From the NCBI RefSeq assembly GCF_004102725.1, contig NZ_LHQS01000003.1, positions 183,889 through 247,888 of the forward strand: DNA of 64,000 nt, in the 5' to 3' direction. Below are positions 9,141-17,498 of this stretch, in pieces (position 1 is the stretch's first letter; each line of letters begins with the position of its first letter). Under the pieces are notes generated by a model, which ran no database searches, had not been told where the DNA came from, and was given only the letters and a program-made list of their open reading frames with translations. This DNA is from Methanoculleus taiwanensis (GTDB lineage: Archaea; Halobacteriota; Methanomicrobia; Methanomicrobiales; Methanoculleaceae). The position numbers and the translations under genes are program-made.

Positions 9141-11786
9141 ATGGTTCCCGACGGGGCATGCTCGGCGGTCATCTCCCTTCTGTACGTCGACGACGAACCA
9201 GCCCTGCTCGATGTCGGGAAACTCTTTCTGGAGCGGTCAGGCGATATCGCCGTAACGACGACGGCGAACGCGCCCGAAGCGCTCCGGCTGCTCGACCGGG
9301 GCGGATTCGACGCCGTCGTCTCGGACTACCAGATGCCGGGGATGGACGGCATCGACCTCCTGCAGCACCTCCGGGGGCGGGGCGATGATATCCCGTTCAT
9401 CATCTTCACCGGCAGGGGCCGGGAAGAGGTGGCCGTCGAGGCGCTCAACAGCGGCGCCGACTTCTACGTCCAGAAGGGCGGCGATCCGAAGGCGCAGTTT
9501 ACCGTGCTCCTGCACAAGATCCGCCACGCCGTCGCCGGCAGGCGTGCCGAGCAGGAACTGCAGCGGAGGCACGATGCGCTGCTCCTCGCAAACGAGCAAC
9601 TCGCCGCCGCAGAAGAGGAGATGCGTCAGCAGGTCGAGGAGATCGGCGCTGCACAGCAGGCACTGCGGGAGTCGCGGAACCAGTACCGGGGAATATTCGA
9701 GAACACGGGTTCGGCGACGATCATCATTGAGCAAGACATGACCATCTCCCTCGCGAACAGTGCATTCGAGCGTCTCTCCGGGTTTTCACGGCAGGAGATT
9801 GAAGGGACGAAACGGTGGACCGACTTTACGCACCCGGACGACCTGGAGCGGATGAAGCGCTATCACAAGAGCCGGAGAGCCGGCCTTCCGGACGTGCCGA
9901 ACCGGTATGAATTCCGATTTTGCGACCGCTCCGGGGAGGTGAAGCATATTCATTTGACCGTCGGCATCATTCCGGAAGCGGATCAGTCGGTCGCCTCTCT
10001 CGTGGACATCACCGAACAGAAGCGTGCAGGTGAAGAGAGAAAGATCCTGACCCGGATCGTTGACGCCGCACCGTGCTCCATCACCGTGCACGATCTGGAG
10101 GGGCGATTCCTGTACGCCAACCAGCGCACATACGATCTGCACGGCTACACCAGAGAGGAGCTTTTCGCTATCAATCTGCACGACCTCGACGTACCGGCAT
10201 CCGCCGACCTGATCGAGCCCCGGATGCAGCAGTTACAGGAGATGGGCGAAGCAGTCTTCGAAGTCGCACACCGGCGGAAAAACGGCACGACCTTTCCGCT
10301 CCTCGTGCACGCCCAGGTGGTCACCTGGGGCGAGACGCCCGCAGTCCTGAGCGTGGCCGAGGATATCACCGAACGAAAGCGGGCGGAACAGGATCTTGAG
10401 GAGAGCGAACGGCGTCTCTCGACCCTGTTTTCAAATCTTCTCGGGATGGCCTACCGCTGCAGAAACGACCGCGACTGGACGATGGAGTTTCTGAGCGACG
10501 GTGCGGTCGATCTAACCGGTTACACCCCGGATGAGATCGTCGGGAGCCGGAAGGTCGTCTACGGCGACCTGATCCACCCGGACGACCGCGAGCGGATCTG
10601 GCAGGAGGTGCAGGCGGCGCTGGCGGAGCAACGGCCTTTCCAGCTGGTCTTCCGCCTGATCACCCGGGACGGCGAGGAAAAATGGGTCTGGGAGCAGGGG
10701 CGCGGGATCCTCAACGCGGGCGGCGAGCTTGTCGCCCTCGAGGGCTATATTACCGACATCACCGAACGCATGCGCTTTGAGGAGAGGCTCAGAGAGCAGA
10801 CGGATGCCATGGAGACGGCTATCGATGGCATGGCCATCTTCGACGCCGATCGGAATCATATCTACATGAACCGGGCTTATATCGGGATATACGGGTATGA
10901 CAGTCCCGGAGAACTCATCGGGAGATCATGGCGGGTTCTGTATGATACCGAGGAACTCCTGCGGTTCGAGCGAGATATCCTGCCGGCGTTCGTTCACGCC
11001 GGGAACTACCGGGGCACCGCCAGGGGGAAGAAGAAAGACGGAAGCACGTTCCCCGCGGAGGTATCGCTCACTGCCCTCGAGAACGGGGGGCTGATCTGCG
11101 TCTTGCGGGATATCACCGAACGGAAACGGGCCGAAGAGGCACTGCAGCTCGCCAATCGGAAGCTTCACCTTCTCTCGGCGATCACCCGGCACGACATCCT
11201 CAACCAGGTGACCGCCCTTTCAGGATATCTCGCGTTTGCGCAGGAGCGGAGCACTGATCCTGAGCAACTCGACTACCTCCGGATGCTTGAGAAGATTGCA
11301 GAGACGATCCGGCAGCAGATCGAGTTCACCCGCGATTGCGAGCAGGTCGGTGCTGCGGAACCGGCGTGGCAGAGCGTCTCTGCGGTGATCGCACGGGCAT
11401 CCTCCGGAGAACTGCCGGTCAGATGCGACCTTTCCGGGCTTGCCGTCTATGCGGATCGTATGCTCGACAAAGTCTTCGCAAATCTGATGGACAATACGAT
11501 TCGCCACGGTGAGCGGGCGACCGGGGTACATGTGCACTGCCGCCCTGCGAGCGAAGGGGTCGTCATCGTCTGGGAGGACGACGGCATCGGGATACCTGTC
11601 AACCGGAAAGAGAAGATCTTCACACGCGGGGTCGGCAGGAACCGGGGCTACGGCCTGTTCCTGATACGCGAGATCCTTGCAATCACCGGGATGACCATCA
11701 GGGAGACGGGCGAGAGCGGCGAAGGTGCCCGGTTCGAGATAACCGTGCCGGAGGGCGCCTATCGGTTCGAGGGAATAACTGAGTAG
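9141..11786 (+). CDS. Hybrid sensor histidine kinase: receiver, four PAS, transmitter
   Basis: About 881 residues and no membrane helices, so cytoplasmic. An N-terminal receiver domain (12-125) has acidic D17-E19, phospho-acceptor Asp62 in SDYQMPGMDG and Lys112. A coiled coil (~135-178) leads to four PAS domains (~178-300, 300-420, 425-545, 550-665). The transmitter has the H-box ITRHDILNQ (~680), an N-box NLMDNTIRHGE, the G1 box DDGIGI and G2 GYGLFL. This layout is common in Methanomicrobiales, where an upstream kinase may phosphorylate the receiver. The sensed signal is unknown. It starts 43 bp after the broken reductase. Confidence 0.9.
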   Translation: MVPDGACSAVISLLYVDDEPALLDVGKLFLERSGDIAVTTTANAPEALRLLDRGGFDAVVSDYQMPGMDGIDLLQHLRGRGDDIPFIIFTGRGREEVAVEALNSGADFYVQKGGDPKAQFTVLLHKIRHAVAGRRAEQELQRRHDALLLANEQLAAAEEEMRQQVEEIGAAQQALRESRNQYRGIFENTGSATIIIEQDMTISLANSAFERLSGFSRQEIEGTKRWTDFTHPDDLERMKRYHKSRRAGLPDVPNRYEFRFCDRSGEVKHIHLTVGIIPEADQSVASLVDITEQKRAGEERKILTRIVDAAPCSITVHDLEGRFLYANQRTYDLHGYTREELFAINLHDLDVPASADLIEPRMQQLQEMGEAVFEVAHRRKNGTTFPLLVHAQVVTWGETPAVLSVAEDITERKRAEQDLEESERRLSTLFSNLLGMAYRCRNDRDWTMEFLSDGAVDLTGYTPDEIVGSRKVVYGDLIHPDDRERIWQEVQAALAEQRPFQLVFRLITRDGEEKWVWEQGRGILNAGGELVALEGYITDITERMRFEERLREQTDAMETAIDGMAIFDADRNHIYMNRAYIGIYGYDSPGELIGRSWRVLYDTEELLRFERDILPAFVHAGNYRGTARGKKKDGSTFPAEVSLTALENGGLICVLRDITERKRAEEALQLANRKLHLLSAITRHDILNQVTALSGYLAFAQERSTDPEQLDYLRMLEKIAETIRQQIEFTRDCEQVGAAEPAWQSVSAVIARASSGELPVRCDLSGLAVYADRMLDKVFANLMDNTIRHGERATGVHVHCRPASEGVVIVWEDDGIGIPVNRKEKIFTRGVGRNRGYGLFLIREILAITGMTIRETGESGEGARFEITVPEGAYRFEGITE

Positions 11787-12005
11787 GCTTCCCGATTCAT
11801 TCTACAGGTGTCTCCAGAGCGGATGCTCTTTTTTCCACCTGCCCGGTCGCGGCGGAGCTCCGGGTATGCTGTCTGCCGAAACCGGTATATAGTATGCTGA
11901 AGCAGATTAGTATGAAAAGTATGAATTGTGTTCAAATGAGGATAAGTATGTATAAGGATCACCACAGTGGCTTACCAGAGCCTGCAGAGGGAGAGGGGGC
12001 GACAG

Positions 12006-12593
12006 ATGGCCGCACCTGCATGTAACACCACAGAAAAGGTCTTTCGGATGCCCGACGCCCATTTCAGGCTGATGTCGCTTGCGTTCCGCATCAGGGACAG
12101 CATCATACCCCCGGAACGGATGCTTGCGACGTTCGGGGTCAGGAAGGGCATGACCGTCGTGGACTACGGCTGCGGACCGGGGAGCTACATCAAAACGGTC
12201 TCCGACCTCGTCGGCCCGGACGGCACCGTCTACGCCGTGGACATCCACGAACTCGCCATCGAATCAATCTCGCAGCGTATCAAGCAGAAAGGGCTTGCAA
12301 ACGTCATTCCTACCCTGGCAAAGGGATACGATTCCGGCCTGCCTAACAGCGCCGCCGATCTCGTCTGCGCCTTGGATATGTTCTTTATGATCCCGGATAC
12401 CGATGCATTCCTCGCAGAGATCCGGCGGATCACAAAGCCGGACGGCGTCCTGATCATCGATGACGGACACCAGTCACGGGAAAAGACACGGAGCGCTATC
12501 CAGACGTCGGGGTCATGGACGATCGAGGAGGAGACCCGTGGATACCTGCGGTGCCGGCCGGTGCAGCCCGCGATCATACAGGAGGCGACCTAG
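12006..12593 (+). CDS. Class I SAM-dependent methyltransferase
   Basis: About 195 residues. Motif I VVDYGCGPGSY (SAM glycine loop), motif II acidic D in VYAVDIH, and the ADLVCALDMFFM post-motif are all present. The overall form matches small UbiE-like methyltransferases of methanogens. ATG 12006 has a strong purine-rich ribosome site (GAGAGGGGG) just upstream; an in-frame GTG lies at 11967. The gene is followed 3 bp later by the AbrB-like regulator, so the two are probably co-translated. Substrate unknown. Confidence 0.8.
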   Translation: MAAPACNTTEKVFRMPDAHFRLMSLAFRIRDSIIPPERMLATFGVRKGMTVVDYGCGPGSYIKTVSDLVGPDGTVYAVDIHELAIESISQRIKQKGLANVIPTLAKGYDSGLPNSAADLVCALDMFFMIPDTDAFLAEIRRITKPDGVLIIDDGHQSREKTRSAIQTSGSWTIEEETRGYLRCRPVQPAIIQEAT

Positions 12594-12596
12594 AAG

Positions 12597-12857
12597 ATGT
12601 TCCACAACCACCACTGCAACCACGACAACGACGAGAAGAAGCACATCTTCGGGACGGTCAAGGTCGGTGAACGCGGCCAGATCGTCATCCCGAAAGAGGC
12701 ACGGGAGATCTTCGATATCAAACCCGGCGACACCCTGATGGTTCTCGGCAACGAGGCTCACGGGATCGCTCTCGTCAAGGCGGATAAGTTCCGCAGGATC
12801 GCTGAAAAGATGCTCCAGATCTTCGAAAAATCTCCGGAAGAACCTCCTGAAGAGTGA
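12597..12857 (+). CDS. AbrB/SpoVT swapped-hairpin DNA-binding protein
   Basis: About 86 residues. A His/Asn-rich N-terminus (many His, possibly metal-binding) precedes the swapped-hairpin domain VKVGERGQIVIPKEAREIFDIKPGDTLMV (~20-50), typical of AbrB and MazE regulators. A C-terminal helix ends in acidic/proline residues. The position, after a methyltransferase and before an ABC exporter, suggests local control of this cluster (inference). No toxin gene lies beside it, so an antitoxin role is not supported. Confidence 0.8.
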   Translation: MFHNHHCNHDNDEKKHIFGTVKVGERGQIVIPKEAREIFDIKPGDTLMVLGNEAHGIALVKADKFRRIAEKMLQIFEKSPEEPPEE

Positions 12858-12913
12858 ACCAGGGAACAAACTGCAACGAAATACCAGACAGGTACCACCA
12901 GAGAATAAGATGC

Positions 12914-13897
12914 ATGCCAGCGATAGACGTACATAACCTGACAAAGTCCTTCGACGGGCTCGTCGCCGTCGACGGCATCTCGTTTGCCATTGAGAGCGGC
13001 GAGATCTTCGGGCTGCTCGGCCCGAACGGAGCGGGAAAGACGACGACCATCTCCATGCTTTCGACGATGCAGAGACCCACCTCGGGCACGGCGACGGTCA
13101 ACGGCCACGATATCGTGACCGAAGAGGACAGTGTCCGAAAGTCCATCGGCATCGTCTTCCAGGATCAGAGCCTGGACGAAGAACTGACGGCATACGAGAA
13201 TATGGACTTCCACGGCCGCCTCTACCGGATCGGCGGTGAGACGCGCCGGCAGCGGATCGGCGAGCTCCTGACCCTCGTCGGGCTCGACGACCGGAAAGAC
13301 GACCTCGTCAAGACCTATTCGGGAGGCATGCGCCGCCGCCTTGAGATTGCCCGGGGGCTGCTCCACGAGCCGACGGTGCTCTTCCTCGACGAGCCCACCC
13401 TCGGCCTCGACCCGCAGACGCGAAACCACCTCTGGGAATACATCGAGCGGCTGAACAACGATAAGGGCATCACCATCATCCTCACCACGCACTACATGGA
13501 GGAGGCCGACCGGCTCTGCGACCGGGTGGCGTTCATCGACCGCGGGACGATCATCGCGCAGGGCACCCCGGCGAACCTGAAGGCCTCGATCGGCGGCGAC
13601 GTCATAACCATAGCCTCGCCCGACCCGGATGCAATCACCGGGCTCCCGAACGCACCGTGGGTCTCCGGGATCGAACAGCACGATGACTCGGTGATCATCC
13701 GCCTGCAGGATGCCGACCGGCAGATCCCCGGGATAGTGACCGCCATCCACCAGAAGGGGATCGGCATCACCTCGCTCTCGGTGAGGAAACCAACGCTCGA
13801 GGATGTCTTCCTGCACTATACGGGGAGGACGATCCGGGAGGAGGAGGCAAGCGGCAAAGAGGCGATGCGCATGTTCCACCGGGCCGGGAGGCGGTAG
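12914..13897 (+). CDS. ABC transporter ATP-binding protein (DrrA/daunorubicin-resistance type)
   Basis: About 327 residues. Walker A GPNGAGKTT, the Q-loop in VFQDQSLDEELTAYEN, the signature YSGGMRRR, Walker B VLFLDEPTLGLDP and the His switch TTHYMEE are all intact. A ~100-residue C-terminal domain of the DrrA type follows. ATG 12914 is chosen because conserved sequence begins with PAIDVHNLTKSFDG there, although the frame is open from a GTG at 12854. The permease gene begins two bases after the stop. Together they form an exporter, probably for a drug-like or lipid substrate (inference). Confidence 0.9.
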   Translation: MPAIDVHNLTKSFDGLVAVDGISFAIESGEIFGLLGPNGAGKTTTISMLSTMQRPTSGTATVNGHDIVTEEDSVRKSIGIVFQDQSLDEELTAYENMDFHGRLYRIGGETRRQRIGELLTLVGLDDRKDDLVKTYSGGMRRRLEIARGLLHEPTVLFLDEPTLGLDPQTRNHLWEYIERLNNDKGITIILTTHYMEEADRLCDRVAFIDRGTIIAQGTPANLKASIGGDVITIASPDPDAITGLPNAPWVSGIEQHDDSVIIRLQDADRQIPGIVTAIHQKGIGITSLSVRKPTLEDVFLHYTGRTIREEEASGKEAMRMFHRAGRR

Positions 13898-13899
13898 GC

Positions 13900-14649
13900 G
13901 TGGATATCGTCTACACCATCTGGCTGCGGAGCATCAAGCGCTACCTGCGGTCGAAGAGCAGGATCATCGGCAGTCTCGGGATGCCGCTCTTCTTCATGCT
14001 GGTGCTCGGGTTCGGGCTGAACTCGATCGTCCGGATACCGGGCATGGAAGGGGACTACATGAACTTCATCATCCCCGGCGTCGTGGCGATGAGCGTCCTC
14101 TTCACCTCGGTCTTCTCCGGGATCCAGATCATCTGGGACAAGCAGTTCGGGTTTCTGAAAGAGACGCTGGTCGCCCCGGTCTCGCGCCTCGAGATCATGC
14201 TCGGCCAGACGCTCGGCGGAGCGACGACGGCGGTCATCCAGGGGCTGATCATCATGGTGCTTGCACTCTTCATCGGGCTCGAACCCACCGGGATTGCAGG
14301 TTTCCTGATCGCCGTTCTGTTCATGGCTCTGATCGGCGTGCTCTTCACCGCGTTCGGCATCGCGATCGCGTCGAGGATGGAGGATATGCACGGCTTCCAG
14401 CTCATCATGAACTTCGTGATCTTCCCGATCTTCGGACTCTCGGGAGCGCTCTTTCCCATCGACAGCCTGCCGGGCTGGCTGCGGCCGCTGACGCTCGCCA
14501 ACCCCCTGACCTACGGCGTCGAGGGGATCCGCTACGGCCTTTCAGGGACAGCCCAGATCCATCCGCTCGTCAGTCTTGCCGTCCTCGCCGGGTGCGCCGT
14601 GCTCATGACCGTCGTCGGGGCGTACCTCTTCCGGAAGATCCGTATCTGA
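13900..14649 (+). CDS. ABC-2 type transporter permease
   Basis: About 249 residues with six predicted helices, in the ABC-2/DrrB arrangement. The signature region around FVIFPIFGLSGALFPID and the final helix are typical. The gene begins with GTG directly after the ATPase stop and is surely its partner. A MarR regulator follows 48 bp later in the same direction. Substrate unknown. Confidence 0.88.
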   Translation: MDIVYTIWLRSIKRYLRSKSRIIGSLGMPLFFMLVLGFGLNSIVRIPGMEGDYMNFIIPGVVAMSVLFTSVFSGIQIIWDKQFGFLKETLVAPVSRLEIMLGQTLGGATTAVIQGLIIMVLALFIGLEPTGIAGFLIAVLFMALIGVLFTAFGIAIASRMEDMHGFQLIMNFVIFPIFGLSGALFPIDSLPGWLRPLTLANPLTYGVEGIRYGLSGTAQIHPLVSLAVLAGCAVLMTVVGAYLFRKIRI

Positions 14650-14697
14650 AGGGCGGCAACCTTCAGATACCAGGACGGCGCACCGGATACCGTATAC

Positions 14698-15231
14698 ATG
14701 ATACACAATTCAGGTGAGGCGGGTTCGGAGGCGGCCGCGACCGAGATCGTGGATCTGATCGCCCGGCTCCTGAACAAAGCCGCGGCGATCGAGCGGGAGC
14801 CGATCGATATCGGGCACGGCGTCCTCTTACACGCCTCCGAAGTCCACCTTATCGATGCGGCCGGACGGCATCCGGACGAGAGCGTCTCGGAGATAGCGTC
14901 CCGGCTCGGCATCACGAAAGGCGCCGTTTCACAGACAGTGAAGAAACTCGAAGCAAAGGGCTACCTCGAACGGGGTGGCAGGGAGGGCGATAGAAAGACC
15001 GTCGTGCTGCACCTGACCGATCGGGGGCGGGAGGCGTTCGCGTGGCACCGGCTCTACCACGAGACCGTGAACAGGAGGATGGCCGAAGAGATCGCCGGAT
15101 TCGATCAGGACGCCGCCCGAAATCTGCGGCGTGTCCTCGAGGAGCTCGAAGGGATGCTCGAATCCTGCCCTGCAGTGAGAAAAGCCCTCACGGAGCAGTT
15201 TCTGGAAAGCAAACGCAAAACCCCGGAGTAA
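14698..15231 (+). CDS. MarR-family transcriptional regulator
   Basis: About 177 residues with a winged-helix core (~45-115): an SEIASRLGITKGAVSQTVKKLEAKGYL recognition helix and a GDRKTVVLHLTDRG wing. It belongs with the upstream ABC exporter by position and orientation, the usual arrangement of MarR regulators that control drug exporters and respond to small ligands. ATG 14698 is the start. The flanking DNA has a GTATAC palindrome at 14692-14697, right before the start, but this is too short to call an operator. Confidence 0.85.
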   Translation: MIHNSGEAGSEAAATEIVDLIARLLNKAAAIEREPIDIGHGVLLHASEVHLIDAAGRHPDESVSEIASRLGITKGAVSQTVKKLEAKGYLERGGREGDRKTVVLHLTDRGREAFAWHRLYHETVNRRMAEEIAGFDQDAARNLRRVLEELEGMLESCPAVRKALTEQFLESKRKTPE

Positions 15232-15323
15232 CAACTTTTTCCACCGCCACCCGCCCTCACAGGGCAGCGAATCTAAATAGTTTAGCAACTATACCATTTT
15301 TCGATACAGGAACCCACGATAGC

Positions 15324-15872
15324 ATGACTTCCGATGCACAGACAAACCATGACACCGCCGATGACGGGGTGTCCGCACTGCCGGAGTACTCGATGCGGCC
15401 GATCGAGGCCGGCGACCAAAAAGCGGTCATCGACCTCTTCAACTACTACGTCGAGAACACCTTCGCAGCATATCCCGAGCAGACAGTGCCGTATGAGTTC
15501 TTCGACTTCTTCCTCGCGATCGCGAAAGACTACCCTTCGGTTGCGGTAGAGGACGCCGACGGCAGGCTTCTCGGATTCGGGATGCTCCGGCCGCATAGTC
15601 CCATCCCCGCGTTCGCGCACACCGCCGAGATCACATACTTCATCGATCCGGCATTGACCGGGAAGGGGCTCGGGTCACGGATGCTCGGGCACCTGGCGCA
15701 GGATGGGGCAAAGAAGGGCATCACCTGTATCCTCGCCGGCATCTCGTCCCGCAACGCAGGGAGCATCCGCTTCCATGAAAAGAACGGGTTCACCGAATGC
15801 GGCAGGTTCAGAAACGTCGGCAGAAAGGGCGGCGTGGCCTTCGATGTCGTCTGGATGCAGAAGGAGATCTGA
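15324..15872 (+). CDS. GNAT-family N-acetyltransferase
   Basis: About 182 residues. A GNAT fold is recognised from the RPIEAGDQKAVIDLFNYYVENTFAAYPE start, the central beta strand ITYFIDPALTGKGLGSRML (acetyl-CoA loop region), and the FHEKNGFTECGRFRNVGRKGGVAFDVVWMQ C-terminus. The C-terminal pattern resembles phosphinothricin acetyltransferase-type members. The open frame runs far upstream to 15042, but codons before ATG 15324 overlap the MarR gene and the T-rich gap, so that ATG is used. Substrate unknown. Confidence 0.8.
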   Translation: MTSDAQTNHDTADDGVSALPEYSMRPIEAGDQKAVIDLFNYYVENTFAAYPEQTVPYEFFDFFLAIAKDYPSVAVEDADGRLLGFGMLRPHSPIPAFAHTAEITYFIDPALTGKGLGSRMLGHLAQDGAKKGITCILAGISSRNAGSIRFHEKNGFTECGRFRNVGRKGGVAFDVVWMQKEI

Positions 15873-15931
15873 AAAGCACCCCTCGCCACACCCCTCACCT
15901 ATTTATCCCTGCGGCGGGTAATCCTCTCCCG

Positions 15932-16126
15932 ATGACCATGGCTATGTACCAGTGCTCCATCTGCGGGCACATCTATGATCCGAAGAAGGGCGAGCCGTCC
16001 GAGACGATACCGGCAGGAACCGCTTTTGAGGACCTGCCCAACACCTGGCGCTGTCCGGTCTGCCTTGCGGAGAAGGACAAGTTCGTCACATACGAGATTC
16101 CGACATTCAGCAGGCTCTCGAAATAA
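15932..16126 (+). CDS. Rubredoxin
   Basis: About 64 residues, the normal size. The two knuckles YQCSICGHIYDP and WRCPVCLAEKDKF supply the four iron-binding cysteines. The hydrophobic core residues of rubredoxins are present. It is a small cytoplasmic one-electron carrier, in anaerobes often serving oxidative-stress reductases. ATG 15932 and in-frame ATGs at 15938 and 15944 are all possible; the third gives the shortest typical start. It stands alone. Confidence 0.9.
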   Translation: MTMAMYQCSICGHIYDPKKGEPSETIPAGTAFEDLPNTWRCPVCLAEKDKFVTYEIPTFSRLSK

Positions 16127-16151
16127 GGAACTGACACCCGGGCGAAGGCCG

Positions 16152-16589
16152 TTACAGGGAGATGACAAAACCCGTCTTGACCCCCCGCGAAAAGCCGGCG
16201 TTCTCGTAGAACCGGAGAGTGCCTTCATCCTTCGCCCCCGTCAGGAGCATCACCTTGTAGCAGTCCCGCTCCCGTGCAATACGGATCGCCTCGTGCAGCA
16301 CCTCTGTCCCGTAGCCCCTGCGCCGGTACCCGGGGTGCGTGATGACGTTCTCGATCAGTCCATATGGTCGGAATCCCCGCGTGAGGTTCTTAATGACGGC
16401 GAGGGTGCACGACGAGACCGGCATGCCGTCTTCTTCGTGAACGATGCAGAAGAGGTTTGGGTCGTCGCATATCTCACGCCAGAGCGACTCCAGGCGGGCG
16501 GCATCGGTGCAGACCGGATCTTCCGGGTGCAGAATCCGGTACAGCCGGAGCAGGCCGTCCAGTTCGTCGAAGCGGATAAGTCGGGCCAT
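16152..16589 (-). CDS. GNAT-family N-acetyltransferase
   Basis: About 145 residues. A full GNAT domain is seen: IRFDELDGLLRLYRIL, VSSCTLAVIKNLTRG, ITHPGYRRRGYGTEVLHEAI (acetyl-CoA loop Q/RxxGxG/A), and FYENAGFSRG near the C-terminus. Close relatives are very common in methanogens. The substrate is not known. It is convergent with the rubredoxin gene, with a 25-bp gap. Confidence 0.85.
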   Translation of the reverse strand: MARLIRFDELDGLLRLYRILHPEDPVCTDAARLESLWREICDDPNLFCIVHEEDGMPVSSCTLAVIKNLTRGFRPYGLIENVITHPGYRRRGYGTEVLHEAIRIARERDCYKVMLLTGAKDEGTLRFYENAGFSRGVKTGFVISL

Positions 16590-16670
16590 CAGGTATCAGT
16601 ATTCTTCCGGCGAGCGATAAAGAGCAAGGTTTTGATGTACTCTTCCCCCGGCACGGGGAAGAAGAGATGA

Positions 16671-16916
16671 TCAGGACCTTTGCACCGCCTGCTCCACCGC
16701 ATACCCGATCCCGACGGCGATGATCGGGATCATGAGGTAGCGAAGGCCGATCTCTGCCATATAGGTGCCGGCATCCATCCCGGAAAGCGGCAGGAGGACG
16801 GCGGCGTCGAGCACCCAGTTGATCAGGAGCCATGTGCCGCCGAGGAGCGCCCCTTCCCGCTCAACAATATCCAGGACCTGCCTGTCCTGAGGCCGCCGCC
16901 GGAGCAGGGATACCAC
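16671..16916 (-). pseudogene. C-terminal half of a four-helix membrane protein, 5' truncated
   Basis: The 81 visible residues carry two helices (GTWLLINWVLDAAVLLPLSGM and IGLRYLMIPIIAVGIGYAV). They match the second half of a ~140-residue four-helix archaeal membrane protein family recognised by the EGxLLG-x-x-W...D and IGLxYLxIPII pattern. The first two helices are absent. The 5' end meets a fragment of a plus-strand gene at 16908-16916. A GTG at 16914-16916 could serve as a start, so a short product cannot be excluded. Confidence 0.55.
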
Positions 16917-17156
16917 CTCGTCGATCTGAGCCGGCAGATTCCGCTGAAAGAGGGCGGCGAGTTCGTCATCGCGCTCGGGTTTGCAGCACAGGACTATGCG
17001 GCGGATATCGCAGAACCGCTCGTCTACGTCGCTTCCGACACATCACAGGCCAACGAGACCTACCGAACACCGTCAGGGCCGGCGGACGGGAGGTGCGGGT
17101 GGAAAGACTGCGCAGCCCTGCATAACGGAAGCATCTTTTACGTGCAGGGTTTCACG
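16908..17156 (+). pseudogene. C-terminal fragment of a surface lectin-like/peptidase protein
   Basis: The plus frame encodes ~83 residues with the pattern of the lectin-like C-terminal domain of archaeal secreted C1-type peptidases: YHLVDLSRQIPL, GGEFVIAL, IAEPLVYV, NETYRTPSG, GWKDCA, and SIFYVQGFT. No upstream coding sequence continues it; it begins abruptly at the truncated membrane-protein gene. The frame stays open to 17315, but the sequence past 17156 does not look conserved. It is a remnant, not an expressed gene (inference). Confidence 0.5.
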
Positions 17157-17498
17157 GCTGCGCCAAGGCAGCATGCACCACTTTTTGCCCCGATCACCGG
17201 TGCCGCCTTATCCTGGCAGAGAGCGTTGCGGGGTATCGGCCGGTCGCACCATTCACCAAAAACCCGGCATGTGTATACCTGCACTCCCGAGGAAGGCTTA
17301 TCATATCGCGGGTGAGAATGCGATCGCGCAGCGGTCCGGGAACCGTCCTCCGGTTCCTGCCCCGATATGCAGAACGGGGTCTGCAGGAGAGATTACCGCG
17401 AGAGCGGACATGACAGGTGCTGCGCTGCACGAAACCCCCGTATACCGACGGCATCCGGATATGCAGGGACGACTGCACGACTCTGGCGAGGGGCACGC

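Noticed and set aside
12758-13879. Long open frame opposite the ABC ATPase
   Set aside because: The other strand has complete Walker and signature motifs; this frame is a shadow.
14692-14697. GTATAC as a MarR operator
   Set aside because: A six-base palindrome without a second half site or spacing is too common.
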